Origin: Syngnathus acus
Lineage: Eukaryota; Chordata; Actinopteri; Syngnathiformes; Syngnathidae
Direction: 5' to 3'
DNA: 64,000 nucleotides
Assembly (NCBI RefSeq): GCF_901709675.1
Contig: NC_051091.1
Span: 11,690,967 to 11,754,966 of the forward strand
Shown here: positions 38,150 to 49,841 of the stretch, one piece after another
How positions within the stretch are numbered: position 1 is the stretch's first letter
Layout: each line of letters starts with the position of its first letter
Position numbers and translations under genes: made by a program
Notes under the pieces: model-generated
Seen by the model: only the letters and a program-made list of their open reading frames with translations
Databases searched by the model: none
What the model was told of the DNA's origin: nothing

Positions 38150-38225
38150 CCAATCGGCATCTATTTCCCTTCATTCCCCCAACCCCAGCTCTGCCTCTTC
38201 CAGGCGAGCCCCAAGCCTGTAATTA
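38150..38225 (+). promoter_or_regulatory. sp7 proximal promoter candidate: CCAAT and TAATTA motifs
   Basis: CCAAT at 38150-38154 and a homeodomain core TAATTA at 38220-38225, inside a C-rich stretch 135-210 bp before the sp7 start codon. Homeodomain factors of the Dlx/Msx group bind such cores and regulate osteogenic genes in mammals. The transcription start is not mapped. Confidence 0.4.
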
Positions 38226-38358
38226 GGGGGGCCGGGCTCCCGGAGACTCAAAACACATCCACGCGTTGCTGCTCAACTTCTTCCAAACTGTCCCGGGACT
38301 CTGAGCTGCGCCTCTCCCGCTGCACCTCCAGCTTCCTCTAGGATTTTGTTTCTCAGGG

Positions 38359-40182
38359 ATGGCCGCATCGATTCTGGAGGTAGGGAATCTCATTGTAAGT
38401 ATGGAAAACTTTTTTTGTCCCCTTTCAAAGTTGATATTTTAAGTGGTTGCACGTTCCTGTTATTTCTCTCAACTACATCAGAATGATATTTATTGCAATG
38501 AGGAGAAACTGCATGATACAAGACAGAATTGAAAACAATGAGAAAAAGTACTACTAAAAACAAAATATCCTCGATTTAAGTGATTAGCCCAAATATTCCA
38601 GTATGATGAATGCAAAACTACACATTGTTACATTTAGCAGGAGGTTTTGAGACAATAAAAAACAGCAACCAAAAAAATCTAAAGGTGCAGTGCTTGACCT
38701 CCACAAGCATAAACACGTGCTGCCTGCCATAGCCTTGAGCACTTTGCAAGCACAGGAAGAGCCAGCAGTGGCGTCAGGACATGAGTTTTGTATTAGTGTT
38801 GACACTGACAGAAGCCCCACGAGTCAGACACACAGTCTCATGTTGTTCCTCCTCCCCAGGAAGACGGGCGCTATGGCTCCAGTCCTCTGGCTATGTTAAC
38901 TGCTACCTGCAACAAGTTTGGCAGCACCAGCCCAGTGAGGGACTCTGCGACACCCGGTAAGAACGGCGGCACTAGTCCACTAAAGAAGCCCTACAACATG
39001 ACCTCCGACCTTCAGACGGCCAAGAACGGGCGCGCCGCCGATGGCAGCGGCCTGGCGGACTCTTACAGCGGTTCCTTCACTACAGCCGGGGGCGGCGGAC
39101 TGCTCACCCCGACCGGAAGCCCCCCTCCTACGACCGGAGGCTACGCCACAGAGTACAACCCTTTCTCTCACTCCTTCCAAACGTCCGTCTCCCAGGACCC
39201 GTCCCTGTTAGTGTCCAAAACCCACGCCACGGCAGACTGCCTCACCAGCGTCTACACCTCGTTGGACATGACGCACCCTTACGGCTCGTGGTACAAAGCC
39301 GGTATCCATCCCGGTATTACGGCCGCTCCGGCCAACGCCACGTCCTCTTGGTGGGACGTCCATCCCAACTCCAACTGGCTGTCTGCGACCCAGCCTCAGT
39401 CGGACGGAGGTCTCCAGGCCTCTCTGCAGCCTGTGGCGCCGCAGGCTTCCCTGAGCCCCCAGCTGCCTAGTTACAGCACCGATTTTACCACCTTGAACCC
39501 GGCTCCCTACCCTTCTGTGGGACTGGGTTCGTCCTCGCATCTCCTCCAGCCGTCCCAGCACATGCTGCCCCAGGACATGTACAAGCCCAAGCCGGTGCAA
39601 AGTGCTGGGCTAATGGAGAGTCCCATGGGCTTAAAGCCAGCGAGGGGATCAGGGGGCTACGGGGGAAGCTCGACACCCACAAGGTCCTCGTGCGACTGCC
39701 CCAACTGCCAGGAGCTGGAGCGACTGGGAGCCTCGGCCGCATCCCTAAGGAAGAAGCCGGTGCACAGCTGCCACATCCCCGGCTGCGGGAAAGTGTACGG
39801 CAAGGCGTCCCACCTCAAGGCCCACCTGCGTTGGCACACCGGCGAAAGGCCCTTTGTGTGCAACTGGCTGTTCTGCGGCAAGCGCTTCACCCGTTCGGAC
39901 GAACTGGAGCGCCACGTGCGCACCCATACGCGGGAGAAGAAATTCACCTGCTTGCTGTGTAACAAGCGCTTCACACGTAGCGATCACCTCTCCAAGCACC
40001 AGAAGACCCACGCCGACTCGGCGTTGCAGGGGAAAACCGCGGGCGCCGAGGGGGACTTGGACCACCGGGTCGAGGAGACAGCGGAGATCAACGCCAGCAA
40101 CGGCGAGCCAATCGCCAATGGAGACGAAAAGACGGGGGTGCCCGCCGGAGTGGAGAACAGCGGTGGACTTTTGGAGATCTGA
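38359..40182 (+). CDS. sp7: Sp7/osterix transcription factor, complete, 2 coding exons, 447 aa
   Basis: A nuclear GC-box-binding factor required for osteoblast differentiation, acting downstream of Runx2. Exon 1 is 38359-38379 (MAASILE) and exon 2 is 38860-40182, joined in phase 0. The junction yields [20 protein letters not shown], the conserved SP7 N-terminus. A central Ser/Thr/Pro-rich activation region contains [20 protein letters not shown]. The Buttonhead box [14 protein letters not shown] is at about 280. Three C2H2 fingers follow at about residues 305-385: [55 protein letters not shown]. The acidic tail ends in NSGGLLEI, matching the ...LLEI end of mammalian SP7. Length fits human SP7 (431 aa). 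sp1, a paralogue, lies 18 kb downstream in the same orientation. Confidence 0.97.
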
Positions 40183-40250
40183 AGCCTCAACTTAACCCAG
40201 ATCTTTTTGTTTCTTTCCTTTTGTCCCAAACATGCCCAAGACATCAATGC

Positions 40251-40256
40251 AATAAA
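40251..40256 (+). terminator. candidate sp7 polyadenylation signal
   Basis: AATAAA 69 nt after the sp7 stop codon. A second lies at about 40473. Known mammalian SP7 3' UTRs are longer, so distal sites may be used. Confidence 0.4.
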
Positions 40257-42599
40257 TGACTGCGCAGTGGCGGGCCGTGCATCTGGTACTTGGGTTTTCC
40301 GTGGGAATTTACCCGACTTATCCCACCACTATTATGTAGCAGTTATAGAACTGATCAATACTATTGAGAAATGCAAGATAACGGGTCACCACTTTGCCCT
40401 ATTGGCCTTGTGTTTGTCATTTGGAGCAGTTCTGAATCAACATTAATAACATGTCAAAAACAATTATTTAAATAAAATACATCATACTCACCGGAGACGC
40501 TTATCATTAAATACAACAATGTGCTCAGATGTTTTGCTTGTCAAAGTTAGCTGTGACAAGTCAGAGAATGGAAAAATGCTGATGCTCATTGCGGGCCTGT
40601 CTGATTTCGTTAAAGAAACACACTCATTGCCAACATACTGAGTTAAGTTACATGGGCCAGCACTACTGATTCTGATGCCTTGGGTAGATTGGACTGACAT
40701 GGTAACGATGGCAAATTCTGATTGGATAAAAAAATCGAACATCCACATACATGTAAGCAGTGAGGAATATAAGTTGGAAATGTAGGTCAGTGCTTTTGAT
40801 AGCATTTCGGCCTTGGCAATCATTTCATTTCCTCTTGCCTGGACCGTAAGCAAGCATCTCCATGTAAATACGAGCAAGTCTTGCAAGCAAATATTTTCAG
40901 CAACCAAAAAGGAAAACAACGAAGGCTCGCACGTACGTCCACGTTTCTAAACCCAGCATGCATATTTTTTTTTTTTGCCTTTCAAATGAGCGCAACCACT
41001 GGGGAAATTGAATCTGCACAGGCAGAGGGAAAAGTAGCTCCGAAGCCACAAGACGAGTCGTTTGAGAGCGAGACGTTTTGGTTAAGATGGCGGGCGGGCT
41101 TTTGACGGAGCCTTCCGCACATATCTGATTCGCAGCTGTACTTTGATACTTCAGTCGTCGCTCTTGAAACAATCAACACGCAGCGGGACTTGACGCTTCT
41201 CGTTGCCAAAAAAAAACAAAACTGTGTTGTCATGTCAAAAGTCTTTTATCGTGCTTCCTGGTGTGTGTATTTTAAATTCCTATTTTCATGAATAATCTAA
41301 TTTATGTCTTAAATTATAAACATTGCCGGTTGTATTGCAGCTTGCAGGGAAATGTCACGGCAGCGAGGCTTGCAAGATGAATGGAAGCCAGACAAATATA
41401 AAATTTAATGCCTTAATTTAAGACTATTTATTAGCTATAACAAGGAAGTTTAAGATTTATTTAAAGATCTTGACAATGACTATTTCTCTGTATGTATTCT
41501 TTTGAGTGTGAAGTCTTCCACACAAATGATGAATTAAGGGCTACATACTATATATTTTCAACAATATATAGATGTTTTTCAATGTGTTTATTATATTTTC
41601 CATGTTGTTTTTCATTGAAACTGTAACCTTCCTAATGAAGCCATGTGCTTCTGTCAAAAAAAAAAAAAAATGCACAGTGAGCACTGTTTCAGTGTTTGCT
41701 TTTTGGCTGATGTGAAATAAGAAAATACTGTACATAGTGAAGGGCAAGTATGGTGTACATGTAAGAGTCCTGCTCTGTGACAATTGTGGTGCTTTAAAAA
41801 AAAAGTAAAGATATTTCAAAACAATTTGCAGACTGCATCCTTACAAATGATTTCACTTCCTGTCTTGTTTCCACTTCAACAGCTTTCATTGTCATTTGTA
41901 AGACAAACAAAGCACACAGGTGAGCCATTCGTACCACACAAGGACCTGCACTGTAGTTAACAACAATTGCACCTCTCTTAAGATTAAGAGGCGTAATTAT
42001 CAGTCAGTCATGAAAAAAAGAAAAACACAAGGTGGGGAGGATTAGGACTGAGGGTAAGTGCTTGCATTGTTCAGGCGCTCCAACAAAAGGGACAATTGCT
42101 GTAAAGCAGGATGACAGACGTGATGTGGAGATACAAGTGAAGTCAGGGTAATGTGTTGCAGGTTGTCGGAAAAACAAAAAACAAAAAAAAAAAAACTATA
42201 ATTTGATACCACGAAGCTACCGTCACCGCAGGTCCACTTTCCTGTCATGATAGTAAAAATGCTTGAGGTGGGTGGAGCTGGGCGTTTTAATAGAGATAAG
42301 CCCAGGAGAGACTCAATGCGAGTCCAAAATAGAGATGTGGATTCAAACTACATTTCTGAGTGGAACATTTTGCCAATCTAAACATTTATTTAACTCTCTA
42401 TTTACGTGTATTCTTATGGAACGCAAATTAATAAATTAATCGCATTACATTACGTTGCATACAGTTTCGTTGGCCTGGACTGATTTGAAGGAAATAACCT
42501 TAATGGTCTTCAGGATGCAATTCTGAGTTACCCTATTTAAAGTTTATATGTAAGGTTAAAGTTACAATTTGAGCTTTATGGGAGTTCGGGTTTTCTTTG

Positions 42600-42700
42600 G
42601 GCAGCACAGTGACTAGTGGTTATCATGTTTGCTTCATGTTTGAGAGCTTCTGAGTTTGAATCTCGACACTCCTTGTGTTGCGTGACATTCGACATTAAAT
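42600..42700 (+). mobile_element. head fragment of the tRNA-like fish retroposon
   Basis: GGCAGCACAGTGACTAGTGG followed by an A-box/B-box arrangement (TAGTGGTTATCATG ... GAGTTTGAATCTCG), as in the head of the copy at 13843-14202. The body and tail are missing. Confidence 0.6.
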
Positions 42701-45608
42701 CTACAAGGGGGTTCTTAGTTTATGATTTGTTTCATTCCTATGGCAACGACATAAACCAAATTTGAACCTAAGGGCTGTGTCACTAACCTATGCTAGCGAA
42801 GTAGAAAAGTCGTAATTACAGTAAGACAAAATAAATTAAAAACAGTAAGTTTGGTGATAGCTGAGCTTGTTCTCTTGTGCTGCGTTATCACATATTTTTA
42901 TGCACAAGCTAGTTTTTTTTGTCTATTTTCACAAAACCTTTTTCTCTATGTGTTTGTATTTGTACAGAAACTTGGAACTGCCAATGTGGATAATTTTTTG
43001 ACTGACTAATACATTTGAATTTACGTGGTAATAGTACATTCTAACATACTTGCAGGCTAAATGCTAATTTTTACATGCAAATACATTTGAACGTATTTGC
43101 CAGTCACAAATGATTAGTCCACATTGGCGCTTCCATACATTTGCAATCACGGAAGCAAAAAAAATAAACCTGGAATTGTGTCGTTTGGACAGTGTAGTAT
43201 AAACCCAGCAAGCAGGTGAGATGCCAAACAAATAAAATCAATTACTCCTTGACAATACTAATATATTTTTTATTCTATCGCAATAGGAAACATTCTAATA
43301 ATCTTCCTTCTACAGTGACCCCCCCCTCCCAGAAGCCACCAACTCACCAGTTGTAACATTTACACTTAGAGGACTGCATGGTTCCAATTTGGGGCTTCTA
43401 ATGAGCTGTAGTTGAGGTCAATTTATATAAAACGTCCCGGGGCCGGCTCTGTCATCAGGGAGCGCCGTGTTTATGGTGGTCTGAAGTGGGTGCATGGTCG
43501 AATCCGCAGAATAAAAGGCAAGCTTGGGTGATTGAGGATGGCTTGGACTTGGGTGTGTCAGGCCACTGAGGTAGGGAGAGTGGGGGTTTTGACAAGATGG
43601 TCAGCACCACGGGTATTTTCTGACATTTTTAAAACACACGCTCTTCCCCTCCACAGTGGCGGTGGCGGCCTGAGCTTTATTTTTACTCGTTTTATTTAAA
43701 ACGGCCAGGAAACATTAAGTGTAAACCATAAGGAGGAAAATAATCACGCTGGGACACACAAAGGCAAAACCACAAGGTGGACACTCTTTCCATATGTTTG
43801 AGCCACAAGTGCACTTCCGCTCCATTTCATTTAAAAATAAAACAGACTTGTTAAGAAACCAGCACATTATGTCATTAGAGCCCAGAAACACCTGTTAAAT
43901 GAAATTACTTTTCATTTATTTTCATCCCAACACTGATTAGTTGAGCCTTAACACCTCAATATTTACATGAACAATAAAATGGAATTACCTTGAAAATCTT
44001 TGAATGACTTGAAGAGTAACTGTGCGCATGTTTTATGCACAATTTTAACATTTTACCTGTCTTATATTTTTACCTCCTTATGGTAAATTTAATTCCGGTT
44101 AGTTATCGATTACTTGGCTGATTTATTGCAAGAAATTCTGTTGAGTGTGTGAAAATGATGCTTGATTGATTGCATCATGAAAGAATTGGGGCAAAAAGGG
44201 AGTACAGTACTTGGATGCAAACAGCAAAGGCGCTGTTGAGTCACTCTCAACTAGTTTGCTGGGTATAAAACCTTCCTGATATTATGTGCATTTCAGTGGT
44301 TATAAAAATCAATTAAATGCATGACACAACAAAAACACCTCTTTTGTGATAGGAACACATTTCAAATATGACATATATTTTGATACAGACTTTTAAATAA
44401 ATGGTATATCATTATATTCACATATTATAAAACACATTTACAATGTCCATCATGCAACTTTAAGTACTGTATAAGACAGTACAATACAAGATGTATGTTA
44501 TAATGTAGGTTTCTTACTGTTACGTGGTCTCAGCTGAAGAGCAGAATCAATCGCACAATGGTGCATGTGCTCTCATAGCCACAGGCAAGAGTGCACACTG
44601 CTCCCCCACCGCCTATGAAAAGGGAGGTTTTAGAGGTTAACTATAAAACAAAAGCACAGGTGTCTGCAGGTGTGAGTGAGCACAATTCTGCGGCGGAATG
44701 CTGGCCGGCATGCCCGGAGGCTCTACGGAGAGGCCGTCAGTAACGACAAGATAAGGCTACCCCGGGCCCAATATGCGACGAGGCTTAAAGAGGAAAGCGA
44801 TAAGAGCAGTAGAAAGGTCAAGCCGTGTGATAGAGTCTCCTTTGTTTGTCATTGCTTTATCAGGTACAGACATCATTGAGATCGACAAGCGAGGAAACTA
44901 ATCGTGATAGATGTACAATGACTTCATTGTCTTTCTTTTTGTTGCACAGCGGTGCTTTGACTTACGAACGACCCGAATTATGAGAGATATACAAAAATAA
45001 CGGCGACAGCATCTTACTGTGTCACTCTGCGATTCCCATGCCGACTACTGATAAGTCGGTATTGCGCCACCAAAACACTTGTATCATAAATATTTTTATA
45101 TCGAGGTATAAATGATTTAACATGTATTTTAATGTGGCAGTGTGCAGTATCAATCATGAAAGCGCCGCTCATATTTTTGACACTAATCATACATATGTAA
45201 CCGCTCTTTTTTTTTACACGAAAGCCGCCTTTAAAGTTTAAAAGGGAGCTACTCCCTCGCTGCCCAGCGCACCAAATGCGACACTAAACGATGCCATTTT
45301 GTTTATAAGCAGCTGCGGGAGGCTTGTGGGTGACGCTGCACCCCTTTAAAAGATAATGTGCTCCCCATTTAATGGCCTCCGGATGACAAATTACTTCCAG
45401 GGAGTAAAAATTGTGACACAACATGTATCCATGTTGAACATTCATAGGTAAATTAGAGACAGCAGAAACATTTTTGCCAATGAGGCATGATCTATCCATG
45501 GGAATGTCCTTCACGTTTACCATCTAGTAATAGAAATATGATGACGAGAATTCATTTAGGAAGCTATAATTGGTACTATGAGCTCCATTTTGACCATAAC
45601 GGGATAAT

Positions 45609-45611
<3 letters not shown>

Positions 45612-45645
<34 letters not shown>
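45612..45645. repeat. (TA)n microsatellite
   Basis: About 17 uninterrupted TA units. Confidence 0.95.
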
Positions 45646-45647
<2 letters not shown>

Positions 45648-46802
45648 TTAAATGTCTTCCATTAGTTAATCATTTCAATATCTCCATTCATAATGTTTAT
45701 TTATTTCAGAGACTCTCCCCTCCTCCCTTTAAGGCCCTCTCATGGTTGGAAAAACACTTATGGAGGTTTTTGGACTGTCCTGACTTAATATCCTTACAGC
45801 ACAGCAATAAAATGTTCTTTCCTTCGCAAGAAAAAAAAAAAAAAGTACTATCTTGACTGGATTGTGAGTGACGCTTAGCCTAAGACAGCTCTTGTTTTCT
45901 TTTTTACGCTCAAGCCACAAAATACTTCCGTGGAACATTTCAAGAGAAAGGATTTAAGGGGGGGGGGGGCCTGATGGATACGAACATATAGAGTTAAAAA
46001 AAAGACGTAAATTTGACACGTACAGTGCATACATTATAAAACGTTTGTTCAAATGCCAAGGTACGTAAATAATATCAAAACATAACATGATTAATGTGAA
46101 TTACCTATACAATTCAATTGAAAAAAAGCCTCAGATGGCATTTAATGTCAGCACAAAATCTTCAAGTTTCTGAAAAAAAAAGCAGATTAAGGAAATTTTA
46201 GGAAAAGCCTACTACGACTAAAACGGCTAAACTTTATTTGGAATAATCATTGGCAAGGGTGTAATGACATTTGACATGTTTGAAAATGATTTGGTTGATT
46301 CTGATCAAAGCCACATCCTTAAGAGTGTGTGCACACTTGTGCAAGCACATTATCTCCGTTGTTTATTTTCTCTTCCCCATTTGAATAAATCTCTTTATTT
46401 TTTCCACTTTAGTTGTTATGAAAAAGTTCTTCATTATTTATCTTGGTCTCGGTTTTTATATCATAAAAATCTGGCATTTGAACAGGGATGTGTAAACTTT
46501 TTTTTCATCCATCTTTCTTTCATACTTGTCACAGAGACAGCAGATGGAAAAGATATAGTCCGGCACAAAGCATCTGGAGTTTCAATGTTTTCTATAGACG
46601 GTTCCTGACAAATAAACAAATAAACTAACTAAAAAAGAGACAACAGAATGGTGGTTTGGAGCAATTAGAAGGAAAGAAAAAAAAAAGCGACAGTGAGAGT
46701 CAAATGCTGGAATGGGAGCAGCGCGGTTGGAAGCGGGAGCGGGGAGTCGGACTTGGCAGGGTTTTGGTGGAGACGAGTGTGGTGGTTCTGAAGTCCTCCA
46801 GC

Positions 46803-46817
46803 GCGAGGAGGCGCCAG
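46803..46817 (+). promoter_or_regulatory. CTCF-like motif in a GC-rich patch
   Basis: GCGAGGAGGCGCC within CCAGCGCGAGGAGGCGCCAG agrees with about 13 of 15 core positions. Located between sp7 and tarbp2. Confidence 0.3.
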
Positions 46818-47991
46818 TGTGTCCGGCGGGGGCCCGGACCGTGAGCAGCCTCAACCCCCCCCCGAGCCACGGCCACAACGTCCCCCCTCCACCACCACCG
46901 CCACCAGGCCTTGCCGCCACCCCATCCACCCTGAAGCCACTGGCAGCCTGCGCTTCGCTTTGTTTATTTAATATTCTCAAGAAATTGAAATATCTTTTGT
47001 GGTTTCCACACACACACACGCAATTACATGCCACTCAGCAGCACATAGTACACACACATTCACATGCACTTCCACACATAGCTGTCCTGCATATATAAAT
47101 AAATAAAATTGGGTAATAACCTTCTCTTGATCTGTGGCCAATAATAGAATTGAAGAAAATCATTTTTGAATGGAGGAAAGAGGAGTGACGTGTCTGACAC
47201 CGTATGTTGCCTCAGCAAGCGCTACGTCTCGTTCGATGGAATATTCCCTGGCTGAAACCGAGGTTTTCTGCCTTTTCTTTTTTTTTCCTGGGTTACGGTT
47301 CTTTATAAAGGACCCAGGCATGGAATCGGGAACAGATTAGATAGCGGTATTCCACCTTCAACGGGACAGTGAAGCAAAAAGTGGAGTGAAGCGCGTCATC
47401 AATACCAACCACTGTGATTGTGTCGTGACATCAGAGGCCAAAGCAAAATATGAACTCGCCAGGTGTAATCACAACAAATCATAACGACTACATTACTACA
47501 ATTACACCATCTGCATCGGTTATCCATTTAAAGCAGGGATGTCAAGTTTTCCTCTGAGGTTCTGTTTCATAGCTAGAAATGAGCATTTGTAAATAAATTA
47601 CAAGGCTATGTTATCGTCTTTGCGCAAGTTCAATGTTTTGCAAGTCTGAGTGTGTGGCCTGCAAACGGAAAAGGTGCATATAAGGTGTTGAAGCAAGAAA
47701 TGTCCATGCCAGTCTTCCTCTAAATGCTTATGCTCACAACCCCGTTGCATCTGTGATCATTAACAAAGCAATTTCTTCAGACGCAAATCCCTTAAACAGC
47801 CTTGGTTTTGGGGAGAGGGGGGGTTGCACCCCGACTCCTTGCCCCTCAAACAGCCACCAACCACGGCCGCTGCCAAAAATAATACGGGAGCGCCACTCGA
47901 ACCCCGAGCCTCGCCACAAGCGCAGCTTGGCCGCAAGAGAGGGATCAAAACACACACAAAAAAGGAAACGCATCATATTGAGGAAGGAGAT

Positions 47992-48018
47992 GGTGGGAGG
48001 GAGGGGGGAGGGGGGAGG
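47992..48018 (+). other. G-quadruplex-type tract
   Basis: GGTGGGAGGGAGGGGGGAGG continuing into GGGGAGG, at least four G-runs with 1-nt loops. It sits inside the GC-rich patch upstream of tarbp2. Confidence 0.55.
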
Positions 48019-49276
48019 CCTATCTGCTGATGATTTTGGCAACAAAAGGAAGCAGACGTACTTGTGCGGCAACCCGAGGCGAGCTGGAGGAAAAGTGTGT
48101 TTGTGGACACGCGCGTGCACTCTGGATGAGGCATAACGTAACAGCGAGACGAGCATTTATTCCTGATCTCATTCAGTCGATGATCTAACCGCCGACCCAA
48201 TAAAAACACAAGCAGGCCAGCAAATTAAGCCCTGGTGAAACATGAGCGTACAAGGCGAACGATTAGCAAAAAGGATAAATAACGAGCGGTTTGTCTCCCG
48301 TAAGGACTGCCGCTTTTCACGGCTGGTTCGATTTTGGTGTTGCGCTTGGCAGAATGTGTGTGGCGCGCTGACGCCGACGGATAAAGCCGTCAGAAGGCCC
48401 AGCGCCGTTTCGACAGTGTCGCGGGATTAATTTGCTTCAACCGCAAGAGTAAAGACGGAAAAGCGGAAAATTTTCAGATGAGATATTTCATGGAAATGCT
48501 GCTACAACAGTTGGGCCGGGGCCTGTGAACTCGAGGGGAATTTTTGTGGGGGACCTCGGCACACAAACACATCCAAAGTACCAAGATTGAAAGGGGAAAA
48601 TAATACAACACTAAAAGATTTGTGTATATAATCAATAAATCAGCTCCTGCTTGCTCAAATTACAAGAAACTAGATTTCTAACAAGAAACACAAACTGCTT
48701 TGAATCCACAATTTAGTTTACAAGCCATTACCGCTGACACACGGAAAAATGATTGTGGACCAATCGGCACAGAAGCGTGGCTAGTTCTGCCCATTTTACT
48801 GACGTTGGTTGTCCAGCAGAAGCGTTCCAAAAGTAGCATGATTAACATGTGACAATTGAAGTGAAGCAATATTAGAAATGTATTTATTCTAAGATAATTT
48901 GTAACAACAAATTTATTTTAGATTTGCATTTTTTGTCGTTGAAAGCGCGTGCCCGGTGACTCAATATGGCTGCAAACAGAGAGGTGTTACCTTACAAAAA
49001 CATTTGACCCATCCAGCTTTTACTTTACATACAGAGAACTGAAAGGGTATCATTCATCAAAAGCTGAACTTAAAAAGAAAAAAGAAAGTTGGAAAAGCAA
49101 GTTAAATTTGTGGTATGTAAAAAAATACCAATTTAAAAGTCCGAAATGCGAAAAATATTTCCGTAGATTAAACTCTTATGTTTTTAATGCAATAAAGTAC
49201 ACGCGTGAAGTAGAGTTCAAGCGCATTTAATATTTTAAGCTCAAAATCCACGCTACCTCAGATGTATGAATAAATG

Positions 49277-49292
49277 TCGCCCTCTGGTGGAT
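49277..49292 (-). promoter_or_regulatory. CTCF-like motif upstream of tarbp2
   Basis: The minus-strand CCACCAGAGGGCGAC agrees with 14 of 15 core positions. It is 0.55 kb 5' of the tarbp2 start codon, in opposite orientation to the motif at 22614. Confidence 0.45.
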
Positions 49293-49841
49293 CAATGGGA
49301 ACCATGACCACGGGTCTTTTTTCTTTTCTTTTAACAATCTACCGAATAATAATTTTTCCAATATCATTATACGCAATTTTCTATCCTGTATGTCCTTGAG
49401 ATTTTCCATGGTATAACAACATAATTGCTGATTGCAAAATCCATTACGAACTGTATTTCTACTATGTGTAATAAATATTATGGTTGGTTTTTAATTTGGC
49501 TAAAATACTGTAGTTTTAGCCTTAGTAAATGTTCTGTTTCCATTACAAAAATTGTGCTTAGTTATTTTTAATCAACTTTTATCTCGACGTTGTCAAAAAA
49601 AAAAAGAAAAAACAGCCGGCAAGTGGGCCCCCGTGAACAAAAACACAGATCTCCCCGACCAATCAGAAGGTATTCTCCACCCTACGTCATATTTGTGCTG
49701 CCAAGCAACTCTGACGCTAACGAAAAGAAGGGCTGCGTTTTTACATGTTGTGTGGGAAAACCCGTCTAATGAAAGGAAGCGTTTGTTCTGGTGGGGGGGC
49801 TTGCCATCCGAATCCTACCGGCTGTCCGTCTGAAATAGGGA

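Larger units (their letters stand above)
40183..49841. other. sp7 3' UTR and intergenic region to tarbp2
   Basis: AATAAA hexamers at 40251 and 40473 could end sp7. The region is mainly AT-rich with no recognisable gene. GC-rich, complex patches stand out at 41.03-41.17 kb, 44.68-44.83 kb, 46.68-46.95 kb and 47.80-48.45 kb. The last includes several CG-rich stretches and a G4 tract. These are candidate regulatory elements or CpG islands; no coding exon could be built from them. Confidence 0.5.

Noticed and set aside
41084-41095. AAGATGGCGGGC (YY1-like) as the start of an unannotated gene
   Set aside because: The ATG is followed by a stop after a few codons and no downstream exon fits. A lone motif is not enough.
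46264-46608. 114-aa plus-strand frame
   Set aside because: AT-rich, overlaps other open frames, and has no family similarity that I can see.
46582-47034. 150-aa minus-strand Gly/Pro-rich frame
   Set aside because: Produced by a GC-rich CCN-rich patch and open on both strands. Treated as a possible CpG island instead.
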